Assembly: GCF_022865125.1 (NCBI RefSeq)
Contig: NZ_CP094828.1
Coordinates: 1 to 64,000 of the forward strand
Reading direction: 5' to 3'
Source of the DNA: Acuticoccus sp. I52.16.1
GTDB lineage: Bacteria > Pseudomonadota > Alphaproteobacteria > Rhizobiales > Amorphaceae
DNA: 64,000 nucleotides
Shown here: positions 43,555 to 53,737 of the stretch, piece after piece
Numbering within the stretch: the first letter of the stretch is position 1
Layout: each line of letters opens with the position of its first letter
Position numbers and translations under genes: made by a program
Notes under the pieces: model-generated
What the model saw: only the letters and a program-made list of their open reading frames with translations
Database searches by the model: none
What the model was told of the DNA's origin: nothing

Positions 43555-44765
43555 CCGACCACCCCGTCCGCGCGTCCCGCAAGGCCGGCACCCGCACACG
43601 CGCACGGCCCGCTCGGCGCCATCACCCCGACTTCAACGCCCGCGAGACGCGCGGCTGGAAGGCGCTGGAGAAGGAGAACGCGCTCCCCGGCAGCGCCTGG
43701 GCGGCCGAGCAGAAGTGGGCGCTGGAGATGGGCCTCCCCGGCGCCCCGTCGCTGGAAGACCGCACGATCCCGACCTTCGCGCGGGGCGAGCTGCCGCACT
43801 TCGCCGGCATCAACACCTTCCTCAAGGCGCCCTACGTCGAGAACATTCGCGACGTCGCCAAGTACGACGCGGCGGTGCTGGGCGTGCCGTTCGACAGCGG
43901 CACCACCTACCGGCCCGGCACGCGCTTCGGCCCGCAGGGGATCCGCCGCATCTCCGCGCTCTACACCACCTACAATTACGAGCTGGGCGTCGACCTGCGC
44001 GAGCAGATGACGCTGTGCGACGCGGGCGACGTCTTCACCATCCCCGGCAACCTGGAAAAGTCGTTCGACCAGATCAGCCGCGGCGTCGGCCACGTCTTCG
44101 CCTCCGGGGCGCTGCCGGTGATCCTGGGCGGCGACCACTCGATCGGCTTTCCGTGCGTGCGCGGCATCGCCGAGAACACGTCGAAGAAGATCGGCATCAT
44201 CCACTTCGACCGGCACATCGACATCCAGGAGAAGGACCTCGACGAGCGGATGCACACGACGCCGTGGTACTGGGCGACGAACCTGCCCAACGTGCCGGCG
44301 GTGAACCTCGTACAGCTCGGCATCGGCGGATGGCAGGTGCCCCGTCCGGGCGCGGCGGAGGCCTACCGGCGCCAGACCAACGTGCTCACCATCGAGGATA
44401 TCGAGCACTACGGCCTTGAAAAGACCGCCGAGATCGCCCTGGAGCTGGCCTGGAAGGACGCCGACGCGGTGTACATCTCGTTCGACGTCGACAGTCTGGA
44501 CTGCGGCTTCGTGCCCGGCACGGGGTGGCCGGAGCCGGGCGGGTTCCTGCCGCGCGAGGCGCTGAAGATCCTCGGCCTCGTCTGCGCGCCGGGGATTTGC
44601 GGGTTGGAGGTGGTGGAGGTTTCCCCGCCATATGATACGTCCGACATCACGGCGCTGATGGGCACGCGCGTCGCGGTCGAGGCGCTCGGCTCCATGTGTG
44701 CCCACGGCACGCTCGGCAAGCACAAGGCGATCATCGACAAGCCGATCGACTACGAGAAGGCGTAA
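43551..44765 (+). CDS. gdmH: Ureohydrolase, probable Ni-dependent guanidine hydrolase (GdmH type)
   Basis: 404 residues of the arginase/agmatinase fold. Metal ligands: H196 (GGDHSIG), D220, H222 and D224 (HFDRHIDIQ), D312 and D314 (SFDVDSLD). Compared with agmatinases (about 300-350 residues) it has a ~95-residue N-terminal extension, and Arg221 replaces the usual Ala of HFDAH, followed by DERMHTTPW; as I recall, both traits occur in the nickel-dependent guanidine hydrolase of Synechocystis. It would split guanidine to urea and ammonium. The guanidine-I riboswitch and transporter in the same operon support this over agmatinase or guanidinobutyrase. Residues 1-25 are basic, probably disordered. 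Confidence 0.85.
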   Translation: MTDHPVRASRKAGTRTRARPARRHHPDFNARETRGWKALEKENALPGSAWAAEQKWALEMGLPGAPSLEDRTIPTFARGELPHFAGINTFLKAPYVENIRDVAKYDAAVLGVPFDSGTTYRPGTRFGPQGIRRISALYTTYNYELGVDLREQMTLCDAGDVFTIPGNLEKSFDQISRGVGHVFASGALPVILGGDHSIGFPCVRGIAENTSKKIGIIHFDRHIDIQEKDLDERMHTTPWYWATNLPNVPAVNLVQLGIGGWQVPRPGAAEAYRRQTNVLTIEDIEHYGLEKTAEIALELAWKDADAVYISFDVDSLDCGFVPGTGWPEPGGFLPREALKILGLVCAPGICGLEVVEVSPPYDTSDITALMGTRVAVEALGSMCAHGTLGKHKAIIDKPIDYEKA

Positions 44766-44767
44766 CC

Positions 44768-45238
44768 ATGCACCGCGGTCACGACGAACCGTACGACCCT
44801 TACGTCGCCCGCCCACACGGCGGCTCCCACCATGCCCACAATCACCGTGGCACGACGCAGTGGCAGACGCCGCATCGGGCCGACGGCGGCGACGCCGAGG
44901 CCCCGGTGACGCGCGAGGCCGATCTCGACCTGGTGGAGACGGCCTTCGTCGAGGGATTCCAGCACACCGCCGATCCGACGAGCTTCCTGCGCCTCGCCGG
45001 CGTCCCCTTCGTCGGCCGCCGCGCCGACGGGGGCGAGATGCGGCTGCTGCGGGTCGCGCTCGGCACCCGCGCCGACATGGCCTCGCTGACGCCCCACCTC
45101 GGCGGTGGCTCCTTCCGCTACGATCCGCTGCCGGCGGCGATGGTGTCCAAGCGCACCACGCTCGGCTTCGTCTACTTCGACGGCCACGACACCCTCGAAC
45201 TCTCGTTCGAGGAGGCCCGCGCGCTCGCCCCCGCGTGA
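44768..45238 (+). CDS. Small protein with His-rich N-terminus, candidate nickel-handling factor
   Basis: 156 residues, family not recognised. The first 36 residues carry eight histidines (2, 5, 17, 21, 22, 24, 26, 36), including an HHAHNH cluster typical of nickel or zinc binding. The rest is a compact alpha/beta domain (ADLDLVETAFVEGFQHTADPT, VPFVGRRADGGEMRLLRVALG, TTLGFVYFDGHDTLELSF) that I cannot place. It starts 2 bases after the hydrolase stop and is coupled to the next gene by GTGA. Since GdmH needs nickel and no HypA/HypB-like gene lies here, a role in nickel delivery or storage is a fair guess, not shown. Confidence 0.7.
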   Translation: MHRGHDEPYDPYVARPHGGSHHAHNHRGTTQWQTPHRADGGDAEAPVTREADLDLVETAFVEGFQHTADPTSFLRLAGVPFVGRRADGGEMRLLRVALGTRADMASLTPHLGGGSFRYDPLPAAMVSKRTTLGFVYFDGHDTLELSFEEARALAPA

Positions 45239-46479
45239 GCGCGCCCGAGACCCCGCCCGCCCGCGCGCGCAGCGCCAAGCCCCCGCGTGCCGCCAGGGGT
45301 GCGGCAACGCCCGACGCTATCCTCACCAATGCCGAGGCACGGCACGTCTTTCTGACGCGCCACCTCCTCGCGGTCCCGCCGACCGGACCGGCGGACCTTG
45401 CGACCGTCGAGGCGACCATCGGCCGGCTCGGCTTCGTGCAGGTGGATTCGATCCCCACGGTGGCACGCGCCCACCACATGATCCTCTACGCCCGCCACCA
45501 CCGCTACCGCGAGAAGACGCTGACCCGCCTGCTCGACTCGCGCCGCCTGTTCGAGGGGTGGACGCACGACGCCAGCCTCGTCCCGATGGCGTTCTGGCCC
45601 TATTGGCGCCGCCGCTTCCGCACCGCCGAGACACGCCTCACCGCCCGTTGGAGCGACGATGGCCGCAACCTTTCCATGTGCGAGCAGGTGCTGGCCCACG
45701 TGCGCGACAACGGCCCCACCCTGTCGCGCGACTTTGCCGAGGAGAAGTCGTCCGCCGGGTGGTGGAACTGGCAGCCGACCAAGGTCGCGCTCGAGTTCCT
45801 GTGGCGCACTGGAAAGCTCGCCGTGTGCCACCGCGAGGGGTTCCAGAAGGTGTACGACCTCACCGAGCGGGTCGTGCCGGCGGACCTCATGGCGCAGGAC
45901 GTGAGCGAAGAGGCGATCGTCGACTGGGCGGCCGAGGCTGCGCTCACCCGCCTCGGCTTCGCCACCCCGCGCCAGCTCGCCGACTTCTTCGAGCTGATCA
46001 CCGCCGAGGAGGCCGAGGACTGGATCGCCCGCAGCGCCGACCGGCTCCGCCCCGTCGGCATCACGCTGGCCGACGGGACGGTGCGCCGCGCCGTCGCGTT
46101 CGACGACGGCGCACCGCTCGACACCGCGGCCCCCACGGGCCGGCTGCGTATCGTCAGCCCGTTCGACCCGATGGTGCGCGACCGCCGCCGCACCGAGCAG
46201 CTGTTCGACTTCTTCTACCGGATCGAGATCTACGTCCCCAAGGAGAAGCGGCAGTACGGCTACTACGTCTTCCCGATCCTGGAGGGCGACCGGTTCGTCG
46301 CCCGGATCGACATGGCGCGCGGCGCATCCGGGGCGCTGGAGGTCGCCGGGGTGTGGCCGGAGGCGCGGGTGCGTTTCGGCGCCGCCCGCACGCGCGCGCT
46401 GGAGGCGGAGCTGACCCGCCTCGCCCGCTTCGCCGGCTGCGACGGCGTCACCTTCCTGGACGGCTGGCTGCGCGGCTGA
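45235..46479 (+). CDS. YcaQ-family winged-helix DNA repair glycosylase homologue
   Basis: 414 residues. Family features: a tandem winged-helix architecture, the catalytic QxD motif as FVQVDSIPTVARAHHMILYARH (residues ~62-83), DASLVPMAFWPYWRRR, and C-terminal FDPMVRDRRRTEQLFDFFYRIEIYVPKEKR. E. coli YcaQ (AlkX) unhooks interstrand crosslinks and removes bulky alkyl-purines. GTG start overlaps the stop of the His-rich gene, so it is translationally coupled to the guanidine operon, for which there is no obvious reason. It ends 1 base from a convergent gene. Confidence 0.88.
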   Translation: MSAPETPPARARSAKPPRAARGAATPDAILTNAEARHVFLTRHLLAVPPTGPADLATVEATIGRLGFVQVDSIPTVARAHHMILYARHHRYREKTLTRLLDSRRLFEGWTHDASLVPMAFWPYWRRRFRTAETRLTARWSDDGRNLSMCEQVLAHVRDNGPTLSRDFAEEKSSAGWWNWQPTKVALEFLWRTGKLAVCHREGFQKVYDLTERVVPADLMAQDVSEEAIVDWAAEAALTRLGFATPRQLADFFELITAEEAEDWIARSADRLRPVGITLADGTVRRAVAFDDGAPLDTAAPTGRLRIVSPFDPMVRDRRRTEQLFDFFYRIEIYVPKEKRQYGYYVFPILEGDRFVARIDMARGASGALEVAGVWPEARVRFGAARTRALEAELTRLARFAGCDGVTFLDGWLRG

Positions 46480-46480
46480 T

Positions 46481-46930
46481 CTACGCGTCGGCGCCGGATC
46501 GCGGCACGGGCGTCGCCCGCGCGCGGGTGCGGGCGGGCACCCACCGGTCGACCAGTTGGACACTCCAGCGACCGGCGAGCGCGCCGCTGAGGGCGCAGAC
46601 CGGTGCGAAGGCGTGGGCGATGGGAATGCCGAGGACGAGCCCCACCACGGCGCCGACGACGCCGCCGCGCCATGGCGTCAGCCCCGCGCGGTCCATCGCG
46701 AACCAGATCGGCGCGCCGAGCAGCAAGCCCGGCACCCCGGCGATGATCAGCCCGAAGACCCCGAACAGCACGACCCCCTTGACGACGCCCCCGACGAGCG
46801 AGCCGCCCTCGGACGGCGGCGCGCCGACCGCCGCGACTACGGCGAGCGTCACCGCCGTCATCAACGAGCCGATGGCCGAGGCCAGGAGGGCGCCGAGGAG
46901 ACAGCGTCCGATCGCCCGCTTCCAACCCAT
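46481..46930 (-). CDS. Small integral membrane protein, unknown
   Basis: 149 residues with about four hydrophobic helices (~8-33, 47-75, 88-102, 103-118) rich in Gly, Ala and Val, and a basic C-terminal tail (ARTRARATPVPRSG). No family recognised and no enzymatic motif. Repeated Gly patterns (GGVVKGVVLFGVFGLIIAGVPG) suggest tightly packed helices. Its stop nearly touches the YcaQ stop. It begins 103 bases from the end of the choloylglycine-hydrolase-family gene on the same strand. Confidence 0.65.
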   Translation of the reverse strand: MGWKRAIGRCLLGALLASAIGSLMTAVTLAVVAAVGAPPSEGGSLVGGVVKGVVLFGVFGLIIAGVPGLLLGAPIWFAMDRAGLTPWRGGVVGAVVGLVLGIPIAHAFAPVCALSGALAGRWSVQLVDRWVPARTRARATPVPRSGADA

Positions 46931-47032
46931 CGGCCCCTCCCCGGCGCCGCAGCCGACTTCGCCGCGGCGGTGACGGCGTCCAGCGTATCGCAGGTCGAAC
47001 CGCCGAGCACGCCGCGGCGGGCGCGCACCGGC

Positions 47033-48154
47033 CTACTTCAGATCGGACGACATATCGACGATCGGCTGCCGGCCCTCGGTGGAGAGCTTCAGGACCGCGG
47101 TCCCGTCGAGGTCCAGCGTCGTCATGTCGACCATGCGGATGGTCTGGTCGTCGTAGGTCTTCCAGAAATAGCGCAGCGTGCCCGGGTCGCGCGCGACCGT
47201 CAGCATCGTGTAGTCGAAGTGCGTCTTGCCGTCCTCCTCCGCGCGCGCGGCGCCGACCGGAATGTCGAAATTGTTGAGGATGTGGAAGACCTGGAGCGCC
47301 GCCTCCTGCGAGGTCTTCGACCGGACCGCCATCGCGCTGAAGGCGGCCGCCCGCACGAAGCGCGACGGCGGGGTGAAATCGCCCGGAAGCCCCAGGAGGC
47401 CGGTCCCCTGGCCGAGCTGCTCGAGCTTCATGTCGTTCACCTCGACCTGCGGCACGTTGAGCGGGTTGAGGGCGACGTAGTTGCGCAGGTTGGTCATGTG
47501 CCAGTCGAACGTCGGCGAATTGGTGATGACGCCGAGGGGGTTGTCGAACAGCGTCAGCTCCCCGTTCATCGGCTCGATGACGAGGCTCTTGCCGCTCTTG
47601 TCGTAGACGACGTAGTGCAGCGGCTGCGGCACCGGCGGAAAGCCGGGGATCAGCGTCGGCGCGATCTTCACCGTGCCCTTCTCTAGCGCGGCGCGCACCT
47701 CGTCGACGGTCTCGAAGCTGGTGACGAGCCAGTTGGGAAAGTCCGCCGGCCCCATCGACTGCGCCTGGTTTTCCGGCGTCGTCTGCGAATAACCGGCATA
47801 GGACGGGAAATAGAACGATCCGACCGCGAGGCCCTTCTCGTTGATCCCGTCGATCAGCGCCAGATTGCCGAACGCGATCGCCCCGACGGCGGCATATTTG
47901 GCGGTCCATGCCATGCCCTCGCCCGACGGCGTCTCGCCGGTGAAGGCGTAACCGCGCGGGATCATGACGATGTCGGTGTCGATGTACATGCCGAACTCGA
48001 GCGTGCGACCGTTGACGGTCTGCCCGCCGGTGGTGGTCAGCATGATGCCGGTGCAGGCCAGCGCGCTCTGCGCGACGATCCCGCCCGCCAGCACACCGGC
48101 GAGGGTGGCGGCCATCACGCGCTTGAGTGGGGTTGCGATCTGCATTCGGGGCAT
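47033..48154 (-). CDS. Secreted choloylglycine hydrolase (linear amide C-N hydrolase) family protein
   Basis: 373 residues, Ntn-hydrolase fold. Signal peptide ends SALA and the mature protein begins with Cys34 (CTGIMLTTTGG), the nucleophile set free by signal peptidase. Further family residues: RTLEFGMYIDTDI (Arg and Asp), NEKGLAVGSFYFPSY, VITNSPTFDWHMTNLRNY (Asn). By family the enzyme cleaves amide bonds of bile salts, penicillin V or acyl-homoserine lactones; a marine or soil alphaproteobacterium makes acyl-homoserine lactone or N-acyl amides likelier. Periplasmic. ATG 48154 or ATG 48145 can start it. Confidence 0.88.
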   Translation of the reverse strand: MPRMQIATPLKRVMAATLAGVLAGGIVAQSALACTGIMLTTTGGQTVNGRTLEFGMYIDTDIVMIPRGYAFTGETPSGEGMAWTAKYAAVGAIAFGNLALIDGINEKGLAVGSFYFPSYAGYSQTTPENQAQSMGPADFPNWLVTSFETVDEVRAALEKGTVKIAPTLIPGFPPVPQPLHYVVYDKSGKSLVIEPMNGELTLFDNPLGVITNSPTFDWHMTNLRNYVALNPLNVPQVEVNDMKLEQLGQGTGLLGLPGDFTPPSRFVRAAAFSAMAVRSKTSQEAALQVFHILNNFDIPVGAARAEEDGKTHFDYTMLTVARDPGTLRYFWKTYDDQTIRMVDMTTLDLDGTAVLKLSTEGRQPIVDMSSDLK

Positions 48155-48202
48155 CCTTTCTCAGGGCGGCGCGAGCCGGTCCGCCCGCGCACACTCATGG
48201 CG

Positions 48203-48232
48203 CGTATAGGCGACAGGTGTGTGGTGAACCAA
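48203..48232 (-). promoter_or_regulatory. Possible sigma-70-type promoter of the choloylglycine-hydrolase-family gene
   Basis: On the minus strand TTGGTT (48232-48227) and TATACG (48208-48203) are 18 bases apart, in an AT-richer patch 49 bases before the ATG. The match to TTGACA/TATAAT is only partial (four of six each). Confidence 0.3.
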
Positions 48233-48330
48233 ATTGTATGATCGAATTGACGCGATCCGCGTCGCAGCGGCGCGATCGTGGGGCCTCGTCGTCGCCGGGC
48301 ATCGCGCGTCGCCGTGCGCATCGGCCCCTA

Positions 48331-48359
48331 CGAAAAACGGGGCGCCGTGGGCACCCCGT
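48331..48359 (-). terminator. Rho-independent terminator of glpV
   Basis: On the minus strand a 10-bp stem ACGGGGTGCC / GGCGCCCCGT (one G-U pair) with a 3-base loop is followed by TTTTCG. It lies 45 bases after the glpV stop and ends the leftward glycerol operon. Confidence 0.9.
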
Positions 48360-48403
48360 CTCCGCGTCGGTTCAGTGGTGGGCCGCGGCGGTACGCCGGG
48401 CGC

Positions 48404-50134
<1,731 letters not shown>

Positions 50135-50242
50135 CGTGGTTCCTTCCCTTTTAGTTTTGTTCGTGTTTTTGCCCGGTCGGTCCTGCTAGAATGAGCCGAC
50201 TCGGGCGCCGGTCCCTGCGAGCCGAGGCCATGCAAGGTCAGG

Positions 50243-50572
50243 ATGGGTATGGTGTTTCGGACCTGCGGCACGAGCGCCGCTCTGGTACTGGTCGCGCTCC
50301 TCGCCGGATGCGCGGACAGCAAGGTCGATCTCTCCACAGACGCCTTCGTCGGCGACTGGAGCTGCAACGATGTCGACGTCACGCTCTCCACGCGCGAGGT
50401 GAAGATCGGCGACACGGCCAGGAAGGTCGCCTGGATCGAGACCGGCGGCAACGCCGACTACGGCCTTTTCATGACCGACGGGGGCCACTACAGCGTGTTC
50501 GACACCACGCGCCGCTCGCTCACCCTGCACGACCACAAGGGCGAGGTGACCATGGTATGCAACCGCGCGTAA
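50243..50572 (+). CDS. Small lipoprotein, unknown, inside the glycerol operon on the opposite strand
   Basis: 109 residues. Lipobox ALLAGC (Cys at ~23) follows a short hydrophobic signal. The mature part of ~85 residues (FVGDWSCNDVDVTLSTREVKIGD ... MTDGGHYSVFDTTRRSLTLHDHKGEVTMVCNRA) looks like a small beta-barrel, with two cysteines (WSCND, MVCNR) that could bond. No family recognised. It points against its neighbours glpV and glpU and ends 9 bases from glpU. ATG 50243 or 50249 may start it. Confidence 0.72.
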   Translation: MGMVFRTCGTSAALVLVALLAGCADSKVDLSTDAFVGDWSCNDVDVTLSTREVKIGDTARKVAWIETGGNADYGLFMTDGGHYSVFDTTRRSLTLHDHKGEVTMVCNRA

Positions 50573-50581
50573 GGTCATCGC

Positions 50582-50965
50582 TCAGACGACCGTGAACACG
50601 ATCAGCGCCACGACGACGGCGATGATCGACGCGATCCACAGCGGCCCGCCGGCAAAGGCGAGCCAGCCGAGGTGGATGTAGGCGGCGGCCAGCAACGAGA
50701 TGAAGAGCCGGTCGCCGCGGGTGGTGGTGAGGCCGAGCGCACCGTCGCGCGGGGCGCCGCCCGGCCGGACGACCTCCCACAGCGTCATCAGGACGAGCGC
50801 GGCCGCGATCGAGGCGAAGAACACCGCCGTCTGCCACGTCCAGGCCATCCAGCCGAGGCCGACCATCTCGGCAAAGGTCGGCTCGGCGGCCTGCGCGAAG
50901 GCGGGCACGGCGGCGAGCGCGAAGGACACCGCCAGGAGCGCGCGCTGGAGCATCGGACCTCTCAT
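50582..50965 (-). CDS. glpU: Glycerol transporter accessory membrane protein GlpU (DUF2160)
   Basis: 127 residues. N-terminal signal-like segment (LLAVSFALAAVPAFAQA), then helices at ~38-62 (WMAWTWQTAVFFASIAAALVL), ~86-104 and ~106-127. The loop LWEVVRPGGAPRDGALGLTTTRGDRLF is the recognisable DUF2160 part. It belongs to glpSTPQUV operons of rhizobia, where its role is not settled. The ATG overlaps the glpQ stop by one base (TGATG). Confidence 0.85.
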   Translation of the reverse strand: MRGPMLQRALLAVSFALAAVPAFAQAAEPTFAEMVGLGWMAWTWQTAVFFASIAAALVLMTLWEVVRPGGAPRDGALGLTTTRGDRLFISLLAAAYIHLGWLAFAGGPLWIASIIAVVVALIVFTVV

Positions 50966-51804
50966 CACACCCGCCCCAGGGCGAAGCCCTTGGCGATGTA
51001 GTTGCGCACGAAATAGATGACGATCGCGCCCGGAATGATGGTCAGCACCCCGGCGGCCGCCAGCAGCCCCAGCTCGTAGCCGGAGGTGGAGGCGGTGCGC
51101 GTCATCACCGCGGCGATCGGCTTGGCGGCGACGGTGGTGAGGTTCTTGGCCAGCAGCATCTCCACCCACGAGAACATGAAGCAGAAGAACGCGGTGACGC
51201 CGATGCCGCTCGCGATCAGCGGCATGAAGATCTTCACGAAGAACTTCGGGAACGAGTAGCCGTCGATGTAGGCGGTCTCGTCGATCTCCTTCGGCACGCC
51301 CGACATGAACCCTTCCAGGATCCACACCGCGAGCGGGATGTTGAAGAGGCAGTGCGCCAGCGCGACGGCCCAGTGCGTGTCGAACAGCCCGAGCGACGAG
51401 TAGAGCTCGACGAACGGCAGGACGAAGACCGCCGGCGGCGCCATGCGGTTGGTGAGCAGCCAGAAGAAGAGGTGCTTGTCGCCCATGAACCGGTAGCGCG
51501 AGAAGGCGTAGGCCGCCGGCAGCGCCACCGTGACCGAGATCACCGTGTTCATCATCACGTAGATCATCGAGTTGACGTAGCCCATGTACCAGGCCGGGTT
51601 CGTCAGGATCTCGACGTAGCTGTCGACGGTGAAGTTCTGCGGATAGGGGCTGAAGCCGCCGAGGATCTCGTTCGTGGTCTTGAAGCTCATGTTGATGAGC
51701 CAATAGATCGGCAGCATCAGGAAGACGATGTAGAGCGTCGGCACCAACCAGCGCAGCGGAATGCGGCGGGCGGGCCGCCGAGCGGCGGCGGCGGCGGCGG
51801 TCAT
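50965..51804 (-). CDS. glpQ: Glycerol ABC transporter permease GlpQ
   Basis: 279 residues, six membrane helices, MalG-like BPD_transp_1. Coupling loop: EGFMSGVPKEIDETAYIDGYSFPKFFVKIFMPLI. It forms the translocation channel with GlpP. Its ATG overlaps the glpP stop (ATGA). Poly-Ala/Arg N-terminus (TAAAAAARRPARRIPLR) is cytoplasmic. Confidence 0.93.
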   Translation of the reverse strand: MTAAAAAARRPARRIPLRWLVPTLYIVFLMLPIYWLINMSFKTTNEILGGFSPYPQNFTVDSYVEILTNPAWYMGYVNSMIYVMMNTVISVTVALPAAYAFSRYRFMGDKHLFFWLLTNRMAPPAVFVLPFVELYSSLGLFDTHWAVALAHCLFNIPLAVWILEGFMSGVPKEIDETAYIDGYSFPKFFVKIFMPLIASGIGVTAFFCFMFSWVEMLLAKNLTTVAAKPIAAVMTRTASTSGYELGLLAAAGVLTIIPGAIVIYFVRNYIAKGFALGRV

Positions 51805-52666
51805 GGATGGGCCTCCTTGTCCTTCGTCATCAGCGTGAAGAAGAGCCAGCAGACCAGCAGCGTCATCAGGAAGTAGATGATCGACATGGCCGCCGCGATG
51901 CCGAGGTTGAACTCACCCACGGCCGCCTTCACCAGGTCGATCGACAGGAACGTCGTCGCGTTGCCGGGGCCGCCGCCGGTGAGGACGAACGGCTCGGTGT
52001 AGATCATGAACGAATCAATGAAGCGCAGCAGGATCGCGATGATCAGCACCGTCTTCATCTTCGGCAGCTGGATATAGCGGAAGACCGCCCAGCGCGACGC
52101 GCCATCGATCTTGGCCGCGCGGTAGTAGGCGTCGTCGATCGATTGCAGGCCTGCATAGGCCAGCAGCACGACGAGCGACGTCCAGTGCCACACGTCCATC
52201 AACACCACGGTGAACCAGGCCGAGATCGGCTGATTGGTGTAGTTGAAGTTGATGCCGAGCGCGTTGAGCCCCCATCCCAGCAGGCCGATCTCCGGCAGCG
52301 CGAAGATGTTCCAGATCGCGCCGACCACGTTCCACGGGATCAGCAGCGGCAGCGCCATCAATACCAGGCAGAGCGAGGCCCACCCGCCCTTCTTCGGCAT
52401 CGCCAGCGCCACCGCGACGCCCAGAGGCACCTCGATCGCCAGGATGATGAACGTGAACGCGAACTGGCGGATCAGCGCGTGGTGGAACCGCTCCGACGAG
52501 AGGACGTCCTCGTAGTGCCGGGTGCCGACCCAGTCCCAGAAGCCGGCGATGAAACTCTCCTGCAACGAATAGTTCACCACCGTCATCAGCGGCAGGATCG
52601 CGTTCAGCGCCACCAGCAAGAGCACCGGCAGGACGAGGAACCAGGCGCGGTTGTTTTCGGTCTTGG

Positions 52667-52670
<4 letters not shown>
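51801..52670 (-). CDS. glpP: Glycerol ABC transporter permease GlpP
   Basis: 289 residues, six membrane helices, MalF-like. Coupling loop around residue 195: QSIDDAYYRAAKIDGASRWAVFRYIQLPKM. The N-terminus begins VTKTENNRAWFLVLPVLLLVALNAILPLM after a GTG start that overlaps the glpT stop (GTGA). Pairs with GlpQ. Confidence 0.93.
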
Positions 52671-53734
<1,064 letters not shown>

Positions 53735-53737
53735 CGC

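Noticed and set aside
43551-44765. Naming the ureohydrolase agmatinase or guanidinobutyrase
   Set aside because: The guanidine-I riboswitch, the transporter, the long N-terminal extension and HFDRH motif fit guanidine hydrolase better.
50157-50192. TTGTTC and TAGAAT as a promoter for the small lipoprotein gene
   Set aside because: Spacing is 24 bases, too long for a sigma-70-type promoter; no better -35 at 16-18 bases.
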